A stretch of DNA of 64,000 nucleotides from the NCBI GenBank assembly GCA_965220425.1, contig OZ244830.1:2976001-3040000 (forward strand). Direction: 5' to 3'. The translations under genes were made by a program, and so were the position numbers. This DNA is from Azophilus sp965220425. Its GTDB lineage: Bacteria > Pseudomonadota > Gammaproteobacteria > Pseudomonadales > Azotimanducaceae. The notes under the pieces are model-generated. The model saw only the letters and a list, made by a program, of their open reading frames with translations, was not told where the DNA came from and ran no database searches. Shown piece by piece: positions 52,689-61,917 of this stretch; position 1 is the first letter of the stretch, and every line of letters starts with the position of its first letter.

Positions 52689-54863
52689 ATGGAGACTGCA
52701 GTGAGGCATGGAGGTCTGATTGTGCGCTGTGTGGTTCTTGTGTGCCGTCGCTTCGGGCCGGCACTGGTGCTGACCGCCCTGCTAGCCGCGTGCGGCGGGG
52801 GAGGCGGCAGCGATAGCGGTCCCGCGGCAACCAACATGCGTCCATCGGTCGGCGCGCTGGACGATCGGACGCTGACGGCCGGCGATGCTCTGAGCGTCGA
52901 CGTAACGGTGACGGACGCCGATACTGCCGACACCCACACCGTCACGGCCGGTTCCAGCGACACGGAAGTGGCCACGGTCTCGGTCAACGGCACGACCCTG
53001 ACGCTGACCGCGGTTGCCGCGGGCACGGCTACCATAACAGTGACCGCGCGCGACAACAGCGGCGCGGCCAATGCCGAATCCCAGTCCGCAACCTTCACCG
53101 TCACGGTAGAGGAGAGGAATGCGCGTCCTTCCGTCGCCGGGATCCCGGACCAGAGGCTGGAAGCCGGGGAAACGCTGGAAATCGAAATCGCCGTGACGGA
53201 CGCGGATGCAGGCGACACGCACGGTATCGAGGCAACCGTCAGCGACGACGGCATCGTGGAGACATCGCTCGCCGACGGGTTGCTCACGCTGACGGGCCTG
53301 GCAAACGGTACGGTGAACGTCACCGTTGTCGCCCGGGACGACAGCGGCGCCGCCAACGCGGAATCCGAGCCGGTGACGTTCGCGGTCACCGTCGAGGGCG
53401 GCTGGGTCGCGGGGGTATTCGAGCCCGCCGGGACGTTCAAGAACTACTGCGCCAAACCCCGGCAACCCGACCCGCTGTCCGGCGAGGCGTTCCCCGATCT
53501 CGCCGGGAGGACCCTGGACGAGAACAACTGGCTCAGGTCGTGGAGCAACGACACCTACCTCTGGTACGACGAAATCGTCGATCGAAATCCCGCCCTGTAC
53601 GACGACACTCTCACGTACTTCGATCTGCTCAGGACAACGGCCAGAACCCCTTCGGGGAACTTCAAGGACAACTTCCATTTCACCTATACGACAGAAGAAT
53701 GGGATGCGCTCGTCACCTCTGGAGCTTCCGTGGGATACGGTGCGTATATCACCCTGCTGAGTCGCCGGCCTCCCCGGGAAGCGGTGGTCGCTTATACGGA
53801 GCCGGGTGCGTCCGCGGACAGGGCCGGACTGGCCCGCGGTACCCGCATTCTCAAGATCGATGGCGTCGACCTGGTGCACGGCTCGGATGTGGATACGCTC
53901 AATGCCGGCCTGTTTCCGTCGGAGGAAGGCGAGACGCACGAGTTCGAGGTCCAGGGACTGAACGATTCCGAACCGCGGACGGTAATGCTGACGGCGACGG
54001 TGGTGAGATCCGATCCGGTGCAGCATCTCAGCGTACTCGAAACCGACAGCGGGCCGGTAGGCTACCTGCTGTTCAACGATTTTATCGGTCCGGCGGAACG
54101 GGAACTCATCGATGCGTTCGACGAACTTTCCGATGCCGGCATCACGGATCTCGTGCTCGATCTTCGTTACAACGGCGGTGGCTATCTCGATATCGCCAGC
54201 CAGCTCGGCTTCATGGTCGCGGGCCCGTCCGCCGCGCAGGGCCGGGTATTCGAAGAATTGCGCTTCAACGACAAGCACACCCAATTCGACCCCGTTACCG
54301 GCCGGCCGCTGCGTCCGCTGCTGTTCCATACCACATCGGTCGGATTCAGCGTACCGAGTGGAAGCCAGTTACCCAGCGCCAACCTGTCGCGGGTTTTCGT
54401 GCTTACCGGCCCGGGGACCTGTTCCGCCAGCGAATCCGTCATGAACAGCCTCCGCGGCATCGATATCGATGTGGTGCAGATCGGCTCCACCACCTGCGGC
54501 AAGCCCTACGGGTTCTACCCGGCGGACAACTGTGGAACGACCTACTTCACCGTTCAGTTCCAGGGTGTCAACGCCAAGGGATTCGGTGACTATTCCGACG
54601 GCTTCTCACCGGCCAACACCGGTCGGGTGGAGGGGACGGAAATTCCCGGCTGCTCCGTGGCCGACGATTTCGAACACGGGTTCGCCGACCCCGGGGAAGG
54701 GCGTCTCAAGGCCGCGCTCCGCTACCGGTTGGACGGTACCTGCCCGGCGCCCACGGGCATCGCCGGTCTACGCAGCGATCCCGGCATCGAAAGGAAGTCC
54801 ATGGCGCTCGGAACCCTTGAAGATCGACGCCGCGGTTTGAAGGTACTGACGCGGGAGCGTTGA
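52689..54863 (+). CDS. lipoprotein S41-family (C-terminal processing) peptidase with two Ig-like domains
   Basis: 724 residues. Lipobox LTALLAACGGGG sends it to the envelope. Residues 50-240 hold two Ig-like/BIG repeats with the shared pattern VTDAD...DTH...ARDNSGAANAES / ARDDSGAANAES. Then a PDZ-like part (EPGASADRAGLARGTRILKI) and the S41 protease domain: GPVGYLLFNDFIGPAERELI, DLVLDLRYNGGGYLDIASQL and VLTGPGTCSASESVMNSLRG, where the Ser of SASE is the expected nucleophile. Such proteases trim envelope or exported proteins. The catalytic Lys is not certain by eye. Confidence 0.85.
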   Translation: METAVRHGGLIVRCVVLVCRRFGPALVLTALLAACGGGGGSDSGPAATNMRPSVGALDDRTLTAGDALSVDVTVTDADTADTHTVTAGSSDTEVATVSVNGTTLTLTAVAAGTATITVTARDNSGAANAESQSATFTVTVEERNARPSVAGIPDQRLEAGETLEIEIAVTDADAGDTHGIEATVSDDGIVETSLADGLLTLTGLANGTVNVTVVARDDSGAANAESEPVTFAVTVEGGWVAGVFEPAGTFKNYCAKPRQPDPLSGEAFPDLAGRTLDENNWLRSWSNDTYLWYDEIVDRNPALYDDTLTYFDLLRTTARTPSGNFKDNFHFTYTTEEWDALVTSGASVGYGAYITLLSRRPPREAVVAYTEPGASADRAGLARGTRILKIDGVDLVHGSDVDTLNAGLFPSEEGETHEFEVQGLNDSEPRTVMLTATVVRSDPVQHLSVLETDSGPVGYLLFNDFIGPAERELIDAFDELSDAGITDLVLDLRYNGGGYLDIASQLGFMVAGPSAAQGRVFEELRFNDKHTQFDPVTGRPLRPLLFHTTSVGFSVPSGSQLPSANLSRVFVLTGPGTCSASESVMNSLRGIDIDVVQIGSTTCGKPYGFYPADNCGTTYFTVQFQGVNAKGFGDYSDGFSPANTGRVEGTEIPGCSVADDFEHGFADPGEGRLKAALRYRLDGTCPAPTGIAGLRSDPGIERKSMALGTLEDRRRGLKVLTRER

Positions 54864-55039
54864 GGGATTCGAGGGGCTATCGGGATGTCGGAGTCGTTGA
54901 AGCCGCTCCATCGACGCCGATCGCCTGCAACCCGGGAGACCTCTTGAATCCGTATGGTTGGGGCCGTTCGGGTTTTTTTCTCGGGACGGCGGCCCTACAC
55001 TGCGCACCCTGATATGCGGAGGTATGACGAGGACAGGCC

Positions 55040-56449
55040 GTGCCGACTCTTTACGACAAGATCTGGGCCGATCACTACGCCGGCGCCCGCTCGGACGGGG
55101 AGGGGCTGCTGTACATCGACCGTCATCTGGTGCACGAGGTTACATCGCCCCAGGCATTTGAGGGTCTTCGGCAGGCCGGCCGCAACCTCTGGCGGACGGA
55201 TGCCAATCTGGCCACACCGGACCACAACGTACCGACCGACGGCCGCGCGGCCGGCATCGACGGCATCGCCGACCCGGTGGCGCGGGAGCAGGTGGTCACG
55301 CTGGACGAGAACTGCAAACGGCATGGTGTCACCCAGTTCGACATACACGATATCCGCCAGGGCATCGTGCACGTCATCGGGCCGGAGCAGGGCGCGACCC
55401 TGCCGGGCACTACCATCGTCTGCGGAGACTCCCATACCTCGACACACGGTGCATTGGCGGCACTTGCGCAGGGTATCGGTACCTCCGAGGTCGAACATGT
55501 CATGGCCACCCAGTGCCTTGCCCAGAGGAAGGCGAAGAACATGGCGGTGCGCGTGGCCGGGAGCCTGCGGGAAGGCGTCTCTGCCAAGGACCTGGCGCTC
55601 GCACTGATCGGCCGCGTCGGCACCGCCGGCGCGACGGGACACACCATCGAATTCATGGGGCCAGGCATCGAAGCGCTATCCATGGAAGGCCGCATGACGC
55701 TCTGCAACATGGCGATCGAGGCGGGCGCCCGCGCCGGCATGGTGGCCGTGGACGACAGGACGATCGAATACGTGCGCGGCCGGCCGCTGGCGCCCACCGG
55801 GGCACAATGGGACGCGGCGGAACGCTATTGGCGCACGCTCACCAGCGATGCGGATGCAGCCTGGGACGCAGAGATACTCCTCGATGCCGCGGACGTGGCT
55901 CCCCAGGTTACCTGGGGGACATCGCCGGAGATGGTAGTGCCCGTGGACGGTCGTGTCCCGGACCCGGCAGGCGCCCCGAACGAACTCGCGGCAGACGGCA
56001 TCGAACGCGCCCTGGCCTACATGGGTCTTGCCGCCAACCAGCCTATCGGAGAGATCGAACTCGACCGCGTATTCATCGGCTCCTGCACCAACTCCCGGCT
56101 GGAGGATCTCCGCACAGCCGCACGCTTCGTTGCCGGCAGGCACATTGCCCGAAACATCAAGCAGGCACTGGTAGTACCTGGGTCGGGACTGATCAAGCGG
56201 GCCGCGGAGCGGGAAGGGCTCGACCGGGTATTCATCGATGCCGGATTCGAATGGCGCGATGCGGGCTGCTCCATGTGCCTGGGAATGAACCCCGACAGGC
56301 TGCAACCCGGCGAGCATTGCGCCTCCACGTCGAATCGCAACTTCGAGGGACGGCAGGGATACCGCGGCCGGACCCATCTCGTCAGTCCGGCGATGGCCGC
56401 TGCCGCCGCGGTGGCCGGTCACTTCGTCGATGTGCGGAGTGTCCCGTGA
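55040..56449 (+). CDS. leuC: 3-isopropylmalate dehydratase large subunit
   Basis: 469 residues from GTG 55040. Aconitase-fold enzyme that isomerises 2- to 3-isopropylmalate in leucine synthesis. 4Fe-4S cysteines: FIGSCTNSRLEDLR and AGCSMCLGMNPDRLQPGEHC; further signatures VCGDSHTSTHGALAALAQGI, GTSEVEHVMATQCL, SNRNFEGRQGYRGRTHLVSP. Complete. Stop overlaps leuD by 4 bp. Confidence 0.95.
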   Translation: MPTLYDKIWADHYAGARSDGEGLLYIDRHLVHEVTSPQAFEGLRQAGRNLWRTDANLATPDHNVPTDGRAAGIDGIADPVAREQVVTLDENCKRHGVTQFDIHDIRQGIVHVIGPEQGATLPGTTIVCGDSHTSTHGALAALAQGIGTSEVEHVMATQCLAQRKAKNMAVRVAGSLREGVSAKDLALALIGRVGTAGATGHTIEFMGPGIEALSMEGRMTLCNMAIEAGARAGMVAVDDRTIEYVRGRPLAPTGAQWDAAERYWRTLTSDADAAWDAEILLDAADVAPQVTWGTSPEMVVPVDGRVPDPAGAPNELAADGIERALAYMGLAANQPIGEIELDRVFIGSCTNSRLEDLRTAARFVAGRHIARNIKQALVVPGSGLIKRAAEREGLDRVFIDAGFEWRDAGCSMCLGMNPDRLQPGEHCASTSNRNFEGRQGYRGRTHLVSPAMAAAAAVAGHFVDVRSVP

Positions 56450-57084
56450 GAGCGTTTCAGGTGGAAACGGGGCTGGTCGCGCCCCTGGACCGGGCCAATG
56501 TCGATACCGATCAGATTATTCCCAAGCAGTTCCTGAAGTCCATCAGGCGCACGGGATTCGGAAACCACCTGTTCGACGCCTGGCGTTTTCTCGATCAAGG
56601 GGATATTGGCATCAGGCTCGAAGACCGGCAACCGAATCCCGAATTCGTGCTGAACCTTGCGCGGTACGACGGCGCCGCCATTCTGCTGGCGCGGCACAAT
56701 TTCGGTTGCGGGTCCAGCCGCGAGCACGCGGTATGGGCGCTGCTGGAATACGGCTTCCGCGCCGTAATCGCTCCGGGCTTCGCCGACATATTTTTCAATA
56801 ACTGCTTCAAAAACGGGCTCTTACCCGTTGTTTTGGAAGGAATTCAAGTGGCTCGTTTGTTCGATCTCGTCGAACGGAACGCGGGATTTGGATTGACCGT
56901 GCACCTTCCGCGTCAACGGATCGATCTGCCCGGCGGCGAATCCCTCGAGTTCGATATCGATCCCATGCGCAAACAGAAGATGCTGCAGGGGCTCGACGAC
57001 ATCGGCCTGACGCTTGCCCACGCCGGGCAGATCCGCGAGTTCGAGCGCGGCTATTTCCGGCGCCGGACCTGGCTCACTCAATGA
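56446..57084 (+). CDS. leuD: 3-isopropylmalate dehydratase small subunit
   Basis: 212 residues from GTG 56446. Swivel domain partner of LeuC: VAPLDRANVDTDQIIPKQFL, LLARHNFGCGSSREHAVWAL, VIAPGFADIFFNNCFKNGLL. Translation is coupled to leuC. The next gene, leuB, starts 40 bp downstream. Confidence 0.95.
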   Translation: MRAFQVETGLVAPLDRANVDTDQIIPKQFLKSIRRTGFGNHLFDAWRFLDQGDIGIRLEDRQPNPEFVLNLARYDGAAILLARHNFGCGSSREHAVWALLEYGFRAVIAPGFADIFFNNCFKNGLLPVVLEGIQVARLFDLVERNAGFGLTVHLPRQRIDLPGGESLEFDIDPMRKQKMLQGLDDIGLTLAHAGQIREFERGYFRRRTWLTQ

Positions 57085-57124
57085 ACCGGATACCGCGCGG
57101 GATCGTTCCGTAGCACCGACCCCC

Positions 57125-58240
57125 ATGACGATTGTGAAAAACATCCTGGTTCTCGACGGCGACGGTATCGGGCCCGAGGTCGCGCCTGTTGCCGTGGAGG
57201 CGCTCGCCATGGCGCTCCGTGCCGCGGATATCGAATTGCAGGTCGAGCGTGGGCTGGTCGGCGGGCGGGCCATTGACGAGACCGGTACGCCCCTGCCGGA
57301 CGAGACGCTCGCCAAGGCGCGAGCCGCCGACGCCATCCTGCTGGCTGCCGTTGGCGGTCCCCGCTGGGAGCACCTGCCCATGAACCAGCGGCCGGAAAAG
57401 GGGCTCCTGGGGTTGCGGTATGAACTGGACCTGTTCGCGAACCTGCGCCCGGCGCTGCTGTTCGGCCCGCTGGCGCATGCATCCTCGCTGAAATCCGAGC
57501 GCGTCGCCGGGCTCGATATCCTGATCGTCAGGGAGCTGACCGGCGGCATCTATTTCGGTGAACCACGCGGGGTGCATGTGGAGGAAAACGAGCGTGTCGG
57601 GGTCAATACCTACGTGTACCGGGAGCACGAAATCGAGCGTATCGCCAGGGTGGCATTCGACCTCGCCGGAAAGCGCCAACGCCGGCTCTGTTCCGTCGAC
57701 AAGGCCAACGTGCTGGAGGTCACCCAGCTCTGGCGCGATGTGGTCAACGAAACCGCATCGGACTATCCGGACGTGGAAGTCTCCCACATGTATGTCGACA
57801 ACGCGGGCATGCAGTTGGTTCGCGAGCCCACACAGTTCGATGTGATCGTCACGGGCAACCTGTTCGGAGACATTCTCTCTGATGTGGCGGCCATGCTCAC
57901 CGGATCCCTGGGCATGCTGCCCTCGGCATCTCTGGCCGCATCGGGCAAGGGGCTCTATGAGCCGGTGCACGGGTCGGCGCCGGACATCGCCGGCCAGGAC
58001 CGCGCGAATCCGTTGGCCATGGTGCTGTCGGCGGCGATGCTGTGCCGTTACAGCCTGGAAGCACCGGATGCGGCGGCGGCCATCGAGACCGCCGTCGAAC
58101 GCGTTCTCGACAAGGGGTTCAGGACCGCCGACATCGCCCCCGCGCAGGCGGCTGCAAACGGCATTGAGCCGGTGGGTACCCGCGCCATGGGCGATGCCCT
58201 GGTCGTAGAATTGACCGATGTACTGAAGGAGAGGAGATGA
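57125..58240 (+). CDS. leuB: 3-isopropylmalate dehydrogenase
   Basis: 371 residues, ATG 57125. NAD-dependent oxidative decarboxylation of 3-isopropylmalate. Motifs: ILVLDGDGIGPEVAPVAVEA, LLGLRYELDLFANLRPALLF, LTGGIYFGEPRG, KANVLEVTQLWRDVV, GNLFGDILSDVAAMLTGSLG, LYEPVHGSAPDIAGQDRANP. Complete; 4-bp overlap with asd. Confidence 0.95.
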   Translation: MTIVKNILVLDGDGIGPEVAPVAVEALAMALRAADIELQVERGLVGGRAIDETGTPLPDETLAKARAADAILLAAVGGPRWEHLPMNQRPEKGLLGLRYELDLFANLRPALLFGPLAHASSLKSERVAGLDILIVRELTGGIYFGEPRGVHVEENERVGVNTYVYREHEIERIARVAFDLAGKRQRRLCSVDKANVLEVTQLWRDVVNETASDYPDVEVSHMYVDNAGMQLVREPTQFDVIVTGNLFGDILSDVAAMLTGSLGMLPSASLAASGKGLYEPVHGSAPDIAGQDRANPLAMVLSAAMLCRYSLEAPDAAAAIETAVERVLDKGFRTADIAPAQAAANGIEPVGTRAMGDALVVELTDVLKERR

Positions 58241-59262
58241 GCGCCGGACCCGTAAGCGTCGCCATTGCGGGCGCTACCGGCGCCGTCGGCGAAGCATCGC
58301 TGGAGATCCTCGAGGAACGCGGCTTTCCTGTCGAGCGCCTGTTCCTGCTCGCGAGCGAACGGTCCGAGGGGAAGCGCTACCGGTTCCGCGGCAAGTCGGT
58401 GGCCGTCGAGCGTCTCGACACATTCGATTTCGAGCAGGCGCGGATCGGCCTCTTCTCCGCGGGCGGCGCCGTCTCGGCGGAGTTCGCCCCGAGGGCCGCC
58501 GCGGACGGCTGCGTGGTGATCGACAATACCTCGAAATTTCGTTACGACGACGATGTGCCGTTGATCGTGCCCGAGATCAACCTGCACCGGCTGCCGGAAT
58601 ACAGCAATCGCAACATCATCGCCAATCCCAACTGCTCCACGATTCAGATGGTCGTGGCGCTCAAGCCGATCTACGACGCGGTGGGCATCGAGCGGATCAA
58701 CGTGGCGACCTATCAGGCGGTTTCGGGCGCCGGGGCCGGCGGCATGCGGGAGCTGGCGGGGCAGACCGCCAACCTGTTGAATGCCAAGCCGATCGAATCG
58801 ACCGTCGCGCCGGTGCAGATCGCGTTCAACGCCATTCCGCAGATCGATGCCTTCCAGGAGAACGGGTTTACGAAGGAAGAGATGAAGATGGTCTGGGAAA
58901 CTCGCAAGATCTTCGAGGACGACAGCATTGGCGTCAACCCGACCTGCGTGCGCATCCCCGTGTTCTACGGTCATTCGGAAGCCGTGCACATCGAGACCCG
59001 TGCACCGATCACGGTGGCGGAGGCCCGCGCGCTGCTGGCCGAAGCGCCGGGGGTGGTGCTGCGCGACGATGCGGCGCCCGGAGGCTATCCAACGGCGGTC
59101 GTGGACGGGGCGGGTAACGATGCCGTCTACGTAGGGCGCATCCGGCAGGATTTTTCACACCCCCGCGGGCTGAACCTGTGGGTGGTATCCGACAACGTGC
59201 GCAAGGGCGCCGCGCTCAACAGCGTGCAGATCGCCGAGGCGTTGCTGCCCCTGCTCGAATAG
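58237..59262 (+). CDS. asd: aspartate-semialdehyde dehydrogenase
   Basis: 341 residues, ATG 58237. Makes aspartate semialdehyde for lysine, threonine, methionine and diaminopimelate. NADP motif VAIAGATGAVGEASLEILEE; catalytic Cys in NIIANPNCSTIQMVVALKPI; FVxGHSE-like region VRIPVFYGHSEAVHIETRAP; C-terminal LNLWVVSDNVRKGAALNSVQ. The leuCDB-asd order is typical of Gammaproteobacteria. Confidence 0.95.
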   Translation: MSAGPVSVAIAGATGAVGEASLEILEERGFPVERLFLLASERSEGKRYRFRGKSVAVERLDTFDFEQARIGLFSAGGAVSAEFAPRAAADGCVVIDNTSKFRYDDDVPLIVPEINLHRLPEYSNRNIIANPNCSTIQMVVALKPIYDAVGIERINVATYQAVSGAGAGGMRELAGQTANLLNAKPIESTVAPVQIAFNAIPQIDAFQENGFTKEEMKMVWETRKIFEDDSIGVNPTCVRIPVFYGHSEAVHIETRAPITVAEARALLAEAPGVVLRDDAAPGGYPTAVVDGAGNDAVYVGRIRQDFSHPRGLNLWVVSDNVRKGAALNSVQIAEALLPLLE

Positions 59263-59287
59263 CGGCGCAAGCCATGGAACAGGGCGC

Positions 59288-59890
59288 GTGAACATAGACA
59301 GGCTGCTCTGCGACCTGGGGCCCGTCGACCATGCATCCTTGCGCGGGAAGGTGCTGGCCCTCGAGCCGCGAATCTGGCGGGAAAACCTGGTTCGGCAGAA
59401 GTCTTTCGATGTGCACAAGCACACGGAGTCGATCGTCCTGCTATTCATCGAAATTGACGAGTGGCCGGCAATTGTCGTGAAGCGGGAGGCCGGTTGGGCG
59501 CATCTCGCGGATGTCGCCATGCCCCTGGTCGACGCGATCGTCCGGGCACACTACGAGCCGGGCGGTACCGTTGTCCGGGCGGTGGTGGCCCGGCTGGGCC
59601 CCGGCGGCAGGATCATGCCGCACAGCGACTCCCATCCCTCGTTTCACGCCGGGCATCGTGTGCACATCCCCCTCGTCACCAACCCCCGGGTGCGATTCAC
59701 GCTGGCGGGCAAACCCTATGTGTTGCGCGAAGGCCAAGCCTACGAGATCAACAACCAGAAGCCCCACTCGGTGATGAACAACGGCAGCGAGGGCCGCATC
59801 CACTTCATTTTCGACTATGTCCCGCCACCGGCATCGTCGACAGACAGTGCGGCAGGGCAGACCCCCGGGCCGGAGCGGTACCGGGCATGA
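59288..59890 (+). CDS. aspartyl/asparaginyl beta-hydroxylase family (2-oxoglutarate, Fe(II))
   Basis: 200 residues from GTG 59288, 25 bp after asd. The double-stranded beta-helix core is visible: RLGPGGRIMPHSDSHPSFHA (HxD iron ligands), HRVHIPLVTNPRVRFTLAGK, YEINNQKPHSVMNNGSEGRI (distal His), HFIFDYVPP. The family hydroxylates Asp/Asn or other residues of proteins or small substrates. Its stop overlaps the TPR-sulfotransferase ATG by 4 bp, so a shared target or pathway is likely. The first 90 residues are less conserved. It could also hydroxylate a lipid-linked or peptide substrate. Confidence 0.85.
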   Translation: MNIDRLLCDLGPVDHASLRGKVLALEPRIWRENLVRQKSFDVHKHTESIVLLFIEIDEWPAIVVKREAGWAHLADVAMPLVDAIVRAHYEPGGTVVRAVVARLGPGGRIMPHSDSHPSFHAGHRVHIPLVTNPRVRFTLAGKPYVLREGQAYEINNQKPHSVMNNGSEGRIHFIFDYVPPPASSTDSAAGQTPGPERYRA

Positions 59891-61917
59891 GCGCCACGCG
59901 CTCGGAGCAAGACGTCAGTATCGCCGCCGCCATGCAGGCGATGCGCGCCAACAGGCCGCTCAGGGCCGAGGAAATCTGCCGGGACTACCTGCTCATGAAC
60001 CCCTACTGCATCGACCATCTCAGACTGCTCGGCCATGCGCTCATGAAACAGAACCGGCTCGATGAAGCGGAGCGTGAACTGCGCCGGGCCCTGTCGTACC
60101 GGTCCGACTTCCCGCAGCTCTACGAAGACCTGGGCAGCGTACTCGCCATGCGGCGGGAATTCGATGCGGCGATCCCGCTGTTCCGGGAAGCCATCAAGCG
60201 CGAGCCCCGGCTGCCGCTGGCGCACAAGAAACTCGGCCAGGCTCTCGCAGCAGTGGGCCGGGGCGCGGAGGCCGACGAACACTTCGAGGAGTTTCTGGAG
60301 AAAGACCCCGAATCCGGCCGGGTTGCCGAGGGCATCGAACATCTTCGTGAGGGGCGCCTCGACGAAGCGGTCACTCACCTGCGGGCGGTACTGAAAGCCA
60401 ACCCCGACCAGGTCGATGCCATGCGCTACCTGGCCCTGGCCTATGCCCGTGACGAGCGGAGCCTGGGCGATGCGGAAGCCTGGCTGCGCCGGGCGACGGA
60501 ACTCGCGCCGGACTTCACGGCGGCTTGGCTCGATCTCGGCCTGGTGCTGTCGGAAATGAACAAGCACATGGATGCGATCGAGAGCTACCGCTCGGCGCTG
60601 AAGGGCGATCCGGAAAACGCCGCGCTATGGGCGGGGTTCGCCAACGCCTGTGCCCTGGCCAGCTATCCGGAGCGGAGCATCGAGGCGTTCGAGAAGTCCC
60701 TGGCGCTGAATCCCGATGCTCCGGGCGTGCAGATGAGCTACGCGCACAGCCTGAAAACCCTGGGCCGCCAGGAGCGGGCGGTGCAGGCATACCGGGCGGC
60801 CATCCGGCTCAAGCCGGATTTCGGCGAGGTCTACTGGAGCATGGCCAATCTCAAGGCATTCCGCTTCGATGAGAAGGAAGTCGCCGCCATGCGGAACCTG
60901 CTCGACCGGGGCGGGCTCGATGCCGGCGCCGAGATCCACTGCAGTTTCGCCCTGGCCAAGGCGCTCGAGGATCAGGGCGACTACGACGGGGCCTGGCGCC
61001 ACTACGACAGCGGCAATCGCAAGCAGCGGATGCAGGTATCCCACGACCCGCCCGGCATGGAGAAACGCCACAATCAGATCATGGCGACCTTCAGCGAGGC
61101 GTTTCTGGCGGAACAGGGCGGCAACGGGTTCGATGCGGCGGACCCCATATTGATCGTCGGACTGCCCAGATCCGGCTCAACCCTCATCGAACAGGTACTG
61201 GCAAGTCACAGCCGGGTGGAAGGTACCTCCGAGCTGCCGATCTTGAACAGTCTCGCCAACTCGATCGGCCGCTATCTCCCCGAAAGCGTCCTGTTTCCCG
61301 AGTCGGTGCTGCAACTGTCCGGACGGGACTGGGCCGCCTATGGGCAGCAGTACATGGACGATGCCAGGCGCCACCGGGCGACCGGCGAACCCTTCTTTAC
61401 GGACAAGCTGCCCAACAACTTTCCGTTCGTCGGCCTGCTGCACCTCATTCTGCCGAATGCCAAGGTCGTCAACGCCCGCCGGTACCCGCTGGACAGTTGT
61501 CTCGGCTGCTACCGGCAACTGTTCGCCAGGGGCCAGAATTTCACCTACGACATGGAGGAACTGGCCCACTACTACCAGTGCTACGACCGGATGATGGCGC
61601 ATTGGCATGCCGTGTTGCCGGGCAAGGTGCTGGACGTTCATTACGAAGATACGGTCGGCGATCTCGAACGGCAGGTCAGACGGATACTCGAACACTGCGG
61701 TCTGCCCTTCGAGGAAAGCTGCCTGCGCTTCCACGAGAACCCCCGGGCCGTAAAGACAGCCAGTTCGGAACAGGTCAGGCAACCGATCTACACGGGCGCC
61801 CTGGGTATGTGGCGACACTACGAGCGGCACATCGAATTGTGGACCGATGCGCTCGGCGACGTCATCGAAAAGCTTCCCCCCGCCGTCAGAGACGCGGCGG
61901 AATCGGTTCAGTCATAG
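59887..61917 (+). CDS. tetratricopeptide-repeat sulfotransferase
   Basis: 676 residues, ATG 59887. Residues 10-400: about ten TPR units (for example LRLLGHALMKQNRLDEAERE, LRRALSYRSDFPQLYEDLGS, ALWAGFANACALASYPERSI), a protein-binding solenoid. Residues about 415-670: PAPS-dependent sulfotransferase with 5'-phosphosulfate loop ILIVGLPRSGSTLIEQVLAS and 3'-phosphate loop NARRYPLDSCLGCYRQLFAR; FFTDKLPNNFPFVGLLHLIL and VLDVHYEDTVGDLERQVRRI complete the fold. Likely sulfates a protein, peptide or glycan selected by the TPR part. It is coupled to the hydroxylase gene upstream. Confidence 0.9.
   Translation: MSATRSEQDVSIAAAMQAMRANRPLRAEEICRDYLLMNPYCIDHLRLLGHALMKQNRLDEAERELRRALSYRSDFPQLYEDLGSVLAMRREFDAAIPLFREAIKREPRLPLAHKKLGQALAAVGRGAEADEHFEEFLEKDPESGRVAEGIEHLREGRLDEAVTHLRAVLKANPDQVDAMRYLALAYARDERSLGDAEAWLRRATELAPDFTAAWLDLGLVLSEMNKHMDAIESYRSALKGDPENAALWAGFANACALASYPERSIEAFEKSLALNPDAPGVQMSYAHSLKTLGRQERAVQAYRAAIRLKPDFGEVYWSMANLKAFRFDEKEVAAMRNLLDRGGLDAGAEIHCSFALAKALEDQGDYDGAWRHYDSGNRKQRMQVSHDPPGMEKRHNQIMATFSEAFLAEQGGNGFDAADPILIVGLPRSGSTLIEQVLASHSRVEGTSELPILNSLANSIGRYLPESVLFPESVLQLSGRDWAAYGQQYMDDARRHRATGEPFFTDKLPNNFPFVGLLHLILPNAKVVNARRYPLDSCLGCYRQLFARGQNFTYDMEELAHYYQCYDRMMAHWHAVLPGKVLDVHYEDTVGDLERQVRRILEHCGLPFEESCLRFHENPRAVKTASSEQVRQPIYTGALGMWRHYERHIELWTDALGDVIEKLPPAVRDAAESVQS

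Noticed and set aside
54950..55000. Terminator or leucine attenuator before leuC
   Set aside because: A T-run (GGGTTTTTTTCTC) is present, but no adequate stem precedes it and no leader peptide with leucine codons is visible.
57074..57970. 298-codon minus-strand frame
   Set aside because: Antisense to leuB, whose catalytic motifs are complete.
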